The position numbers and the translations under genes are program-made. Positions 62,319-64,000 of a stretch of DNA of 64,000 nucleotides are shown here, in pieces. Position 1 is the first letter of the stretch, and each line of letters starts with the position of its first letter. The stretch spans positions 62,001-126,000 of the forward strand of contig CP179212.1 in the NCBI GenBank assembly GCA_051201675.1, in the 5' to 3' direction. The stretch is from HTCC2207 sp002685195 (GTDB lineage: Bacteria; Pseudomonadota; Gammaproteobacteria; Pseudomonadales; Porticoccaceae). Below the pieces are notes generated by a model. The model was not told where the DNA came from. It searched no databases and worked only from the letters and a program-made list of their open reading frames with translations.

Positions 62319-62483
62319 TTAGCGCTGAGTCCTCCGGAATTAGAATCACTAGAGCGCGGTGACTAGTGCTGTTTATTAAACTGGAAAGAGCTTTAATTTA
62401 AGTAACAAAGGATTTAACAGGAGCGTATTTTAAACCTAATTAAACCCATATTAGTCAACAGGTTACTATCTACATACGGCTTA

Positions 62484-62509
62484 CGCCGCCTCCATCAAAT
62501 AGGTGATCT
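62484..62509 (+). repeat. tmRNA-3'-end-like sequence, possible attachment site (right copy)
   Basis: CGCCGCCTCCATCAAATAGG and the following TGATCT match 22 of 26 bases at 30667-30692 in the same orientation. CGCCGCCTCCA resembles the acceptor end of ssrA. Confidence 0.4.
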
Positions 62510-62605
62510 GTCAAAGCTAGACCAAATTTTGTGACCCATTATAGAAAACTCACCGTAACAAACTATGTGTCTGTGAATAAACACATGATTGAAGGAATAA
62601 TAATA

Positions 62606-62641
62606 ATGTCTACTTGCCGCCGATCGCACACTTTGTGGTAG
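62606..62641 (+). other. Possible leader peptide
   Basis: An 11-codon frame (MSTCRRSHTLW) with GAAGGA ahead of its ATG lies 42 bases before the gene at 62684. It could be chance. The region 62235-62683 otherwise holds the palindrome and the repeat above. Confidence 0.2.
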
Positions 62642-62683
62642 CGTCGAGAAGGACAAGCAACAAACTTAAAGAGGATAATTATC

Positions 62684-63079
62684 ATGACAAAACCAAATCT
62701 TTTCAGAAGATCCACGATGTTAATGGTTTATATTTGGAGAAGGGTAATGGACGTTAAATTCAACCCATTAAAATATATCCCAGATGCCAGTTTACAAGCC
62801 TACTTCATGGTAGTGCTGTTTTCCCTTTGGAGCGTCTCCTTTGGGTTTATCGCGACCTACTACATTGGTTGGCTAGGGTATAGCACTTTGACGAGTTTAG
62901 CTGTTCACCTGTCTATTCTAGTCCCTATAGTTGTTACTAACGCTGTTTTTGTTGATGCAGAGCGCACCGGTGAGAAATGGCTAGAGGAGTGGAAGGAAGA
63001 ACGAAGCCGTTATGCACTTGTTGCAAATAGACTGAAAGCAAAAAACATGGTGCCGTGGGAACTTAAAAAAGAAGCATAA
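62684..63079 (+). CDS. Small two-helix membrane protein, unknown
   Basis: A 131-residue protein with a basic N-terminus, two hydrophobic helices (about residues 43-65 and 70-92) and a charged C-terminal tail (EKWLEEWKEERSRYALVANR). GAGGATAA precedes the ATG. I do not recognise the family. The size and two-helix plan recall small accessory subunits of transporters, but no partner is adjacent. Confidence 0.6.
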   Translation: MTKPNLFRRSTMLMVYIWRRVMDVKFNPLKYIPDASLQAYFMVVLFSLWSVSFGFIATYYIGWLGYSTLTSLAVHLSILVPIVVTNAVFVDAERTGEKWLEEWKEERSRYALVANRLKAKNMVPWELKKEA

Positions 63080-63098
63080 GTCGCACAGCTTTGATGGG

Positions 63099-63130
63099 TT
63101 AGACCTCCCACTCGTGAGTGGTAGGTCTAA
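63099..63130. terminator. Inverted repeat between convergent genes
   Basis: TTAGACCTCCCACTC / GAGTGGTAGGTCTAA around a short loop, with one unpaired base. It lies between the membrane-protein gene and hutU and could end transcription on both strands, though T-tracts are weak. Confidence 0.55.
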
Positions 63131-63136
63131 TCTAAT

Positions 63137-64000
63137 CTACAAAATCCCAGGCAACACTAGTCCTTTCTCTTTTGCACAATCAATAGCATCTTCGTAACCT
63201 GCGTCGGCATGACGCATCACACCTGTTGCCGGATCGTTCCAAAGGACTCGCTTTAAACGACTCGCTGCATCCTCAGTCCCATCAGCTAAAATTACTACTC
63301 CTGAATGCTGTGAAAAGCCCATGCCAACACCGCCCCCATGATGCAGGCTAACCCAGGTCGCGCCACCTGCAGTATTTAGCAGTGCGTTTAAAAGAGGCCA
63401 GTCAGAAACAGCGCTGGAGCCATCCCTCATTGCTTCTGTTTCGCGGTTTGGACTTGCCACAGAGCCACTATCAAGATGATCTCTACCGATAACAATCGGC
63501 GCACTCAATTCACCTGTTTTAACCATGTCATTAAATGCTAAAGCTAATCGATGCCTATCCCCCAGACCAACCCAACAAATGCGTGCGGGTAACCCTTGGA
63601 ACGCAATTCGTTCGCGAGCCATGTCCAACCATTGATGGAGGTGCTTGTCATCAGGAAGCAGTTCTTTCACTTTTTGATCAGTCTTATATATATCCTCAGG
63701 ATCACCAGATAATGCTACCCAACGAAATGGTCCAACGCCACGGCAGAATAAAGGACGGATGTAAGCTGGCACAAACCCTGGGAAATCAAATGCATTTTCA
63801 AGACCCTCATCAAAAGCGACCTGTCGAATATTATTACCATAATCAAGAGTCGGGATTCCTTGATTCCAAAAATCAAGCATCGCTTGAACATGTATCTTCA
63901 TCGATGCATGAGATGCTCTTATGACTTCTTTTGGTGCAGAGACTCGTTTGTCTCTCCATTTTTCTAAACTCCAGCCTTGAGGTAGGTAGCCATTTAATGG
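63137..64000 (-). CDS. hutU: Urocanate hydratase, C-terminal part (runs off the window)
   Basis: Second enzyme of histidine degradation, turning urocanate into imidazolonepropionate with tightly bound NAD+. Only the last 287 codons are present; the frame is open to the right edge (NGYLPQGWSLEKW is read just inside it). Landmarks are YGNNIRQVAFDEG, FVPAYIRPLFCRGVGPFRWV (with the conserved active-site Cys), then WVGLGDRHRLALAFNDMV, and LHHGGGVGMGFSQHSG. An internal ATG at 63901 should not be taken as the start. Other hut genes would lie to the right. Confidence 0.95.
   Translation of the reverse strand, partial: PLNGYLPQGWSLEKWRDKRVSAPKEVIRASHASMKIHVQAMLDFWNQGIPTLDYGNNIRQVAFDEGLENAFDFPGFVPAYIRPLFCRGVGPFRWVALSGDPEDIYKTDQKVKELLPDDKHLHQWLDMARERIAFQGLPARICWVGLGDRHRLALAFNDMVKTGELSAPIVIGRDHLDSGSVASPNRETEAMRDGSSAVSDWPLLNALLNTAGGATWVSLHHGGGVGMGFSQHSGVVILADGTEDAASRLKRVLWNDPATGVMRHADAGYEDAIDCAKEKGLVLPGIL

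Noticed and set aside
63137..63901. A complete 254-residue gene starting at 63901
   Set aside because: The frame stays open with urocanase sequence to the window edge, so it is a partial hutU and the ATG is internal.

Overview
The window is a stretch of gammaproteobacterial chromosome. The order rsmD | ftsY-ftsE-ftsX-rpoH, with coaD and mutM beside it, is a conserved gammaproteobacterial core neighbourhood. Together with sigma-28/sigma-54 type flagellin promoters, a TRAP transporter and a TonB-dependent receptor, it suggests a motile marine heterotroph, perhaps of the Cellvibrionales/SAR92 type. That placement is inference. No tRNA, rRNA, CRISPR array, complete insertion sequence or integrase was seen.

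Layout. 1-3.8 kb: two flagellins and FlaG on the minus strand; a sigma-28-type promoter at the left edge points to another late flagellar gene outside the window. 3.9-6.8 kb: TRAP permease pair without a binding protein, then a lipase-like hydrolase. 7-15.3 kb: housekeeping block (exbD, mutM, coaD, rsmD, ftsYEX, rpoH, DUF423, trmB, FKBP lipoprotein). 15.3-30.6 kb: mostly minus-strand genes (rsd, lrgAB, dsbB, gshA, yajL, a Na+/dicarboxylate symporter, an MFS carrier, GNAT, modABC, small membrane proteins, hydrolases, ogt, lysE). 30.8-33.7 kb: XRE-cupin regulator divergent from tdh-kbl (threonine to glycine).

33.7-62.3 kb is a catabolic accessory region with many gene remnants: a second kbl 3' end, a DUF1214 C-terminus, an amidohydrolase C-terminus and other coding-like fragments. 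Its intact genes are three secreted alpha/beta hydrolases, an alcohol dehydrogenase, an Amidohydro_2 enzyme, a LacI-family regulator operon with a hydrolase and a HpaI-type aldolase, four SnoaL/NTF2-like proteins, a TonB-dependent receptor, a TPR-sulfotransferase, a cupin, an SSS symporter, a HAD-like protein lacking the catalytic aspartates, a MetE-C-like enzyme, an SDR and a HisD-like dehydrogenase. A shared sequence close to TTTGCATTCGAAGTACA lies about 50 bp upstream of three of these transcription units. Related TTCGAA-centred sites, including a perfect 34-bp palindrome, lie before others. I read this as one regulon, plausibly controlled by the LacI-type protein, for import (TonB receptor, then SSS symporter) and oxidation of an unidentified compound. 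This is the best candidate for an undescribed system here. The region lies between two imperfect direct repeats (about 30.67 and 62.48 kb) that resemble the 3' end of a tmRNA gene, a common integration target.

62.5-64 kb: a small two-helix membrane protein and the C-terminal part of urocanate hydratase, which runs off the right edge.
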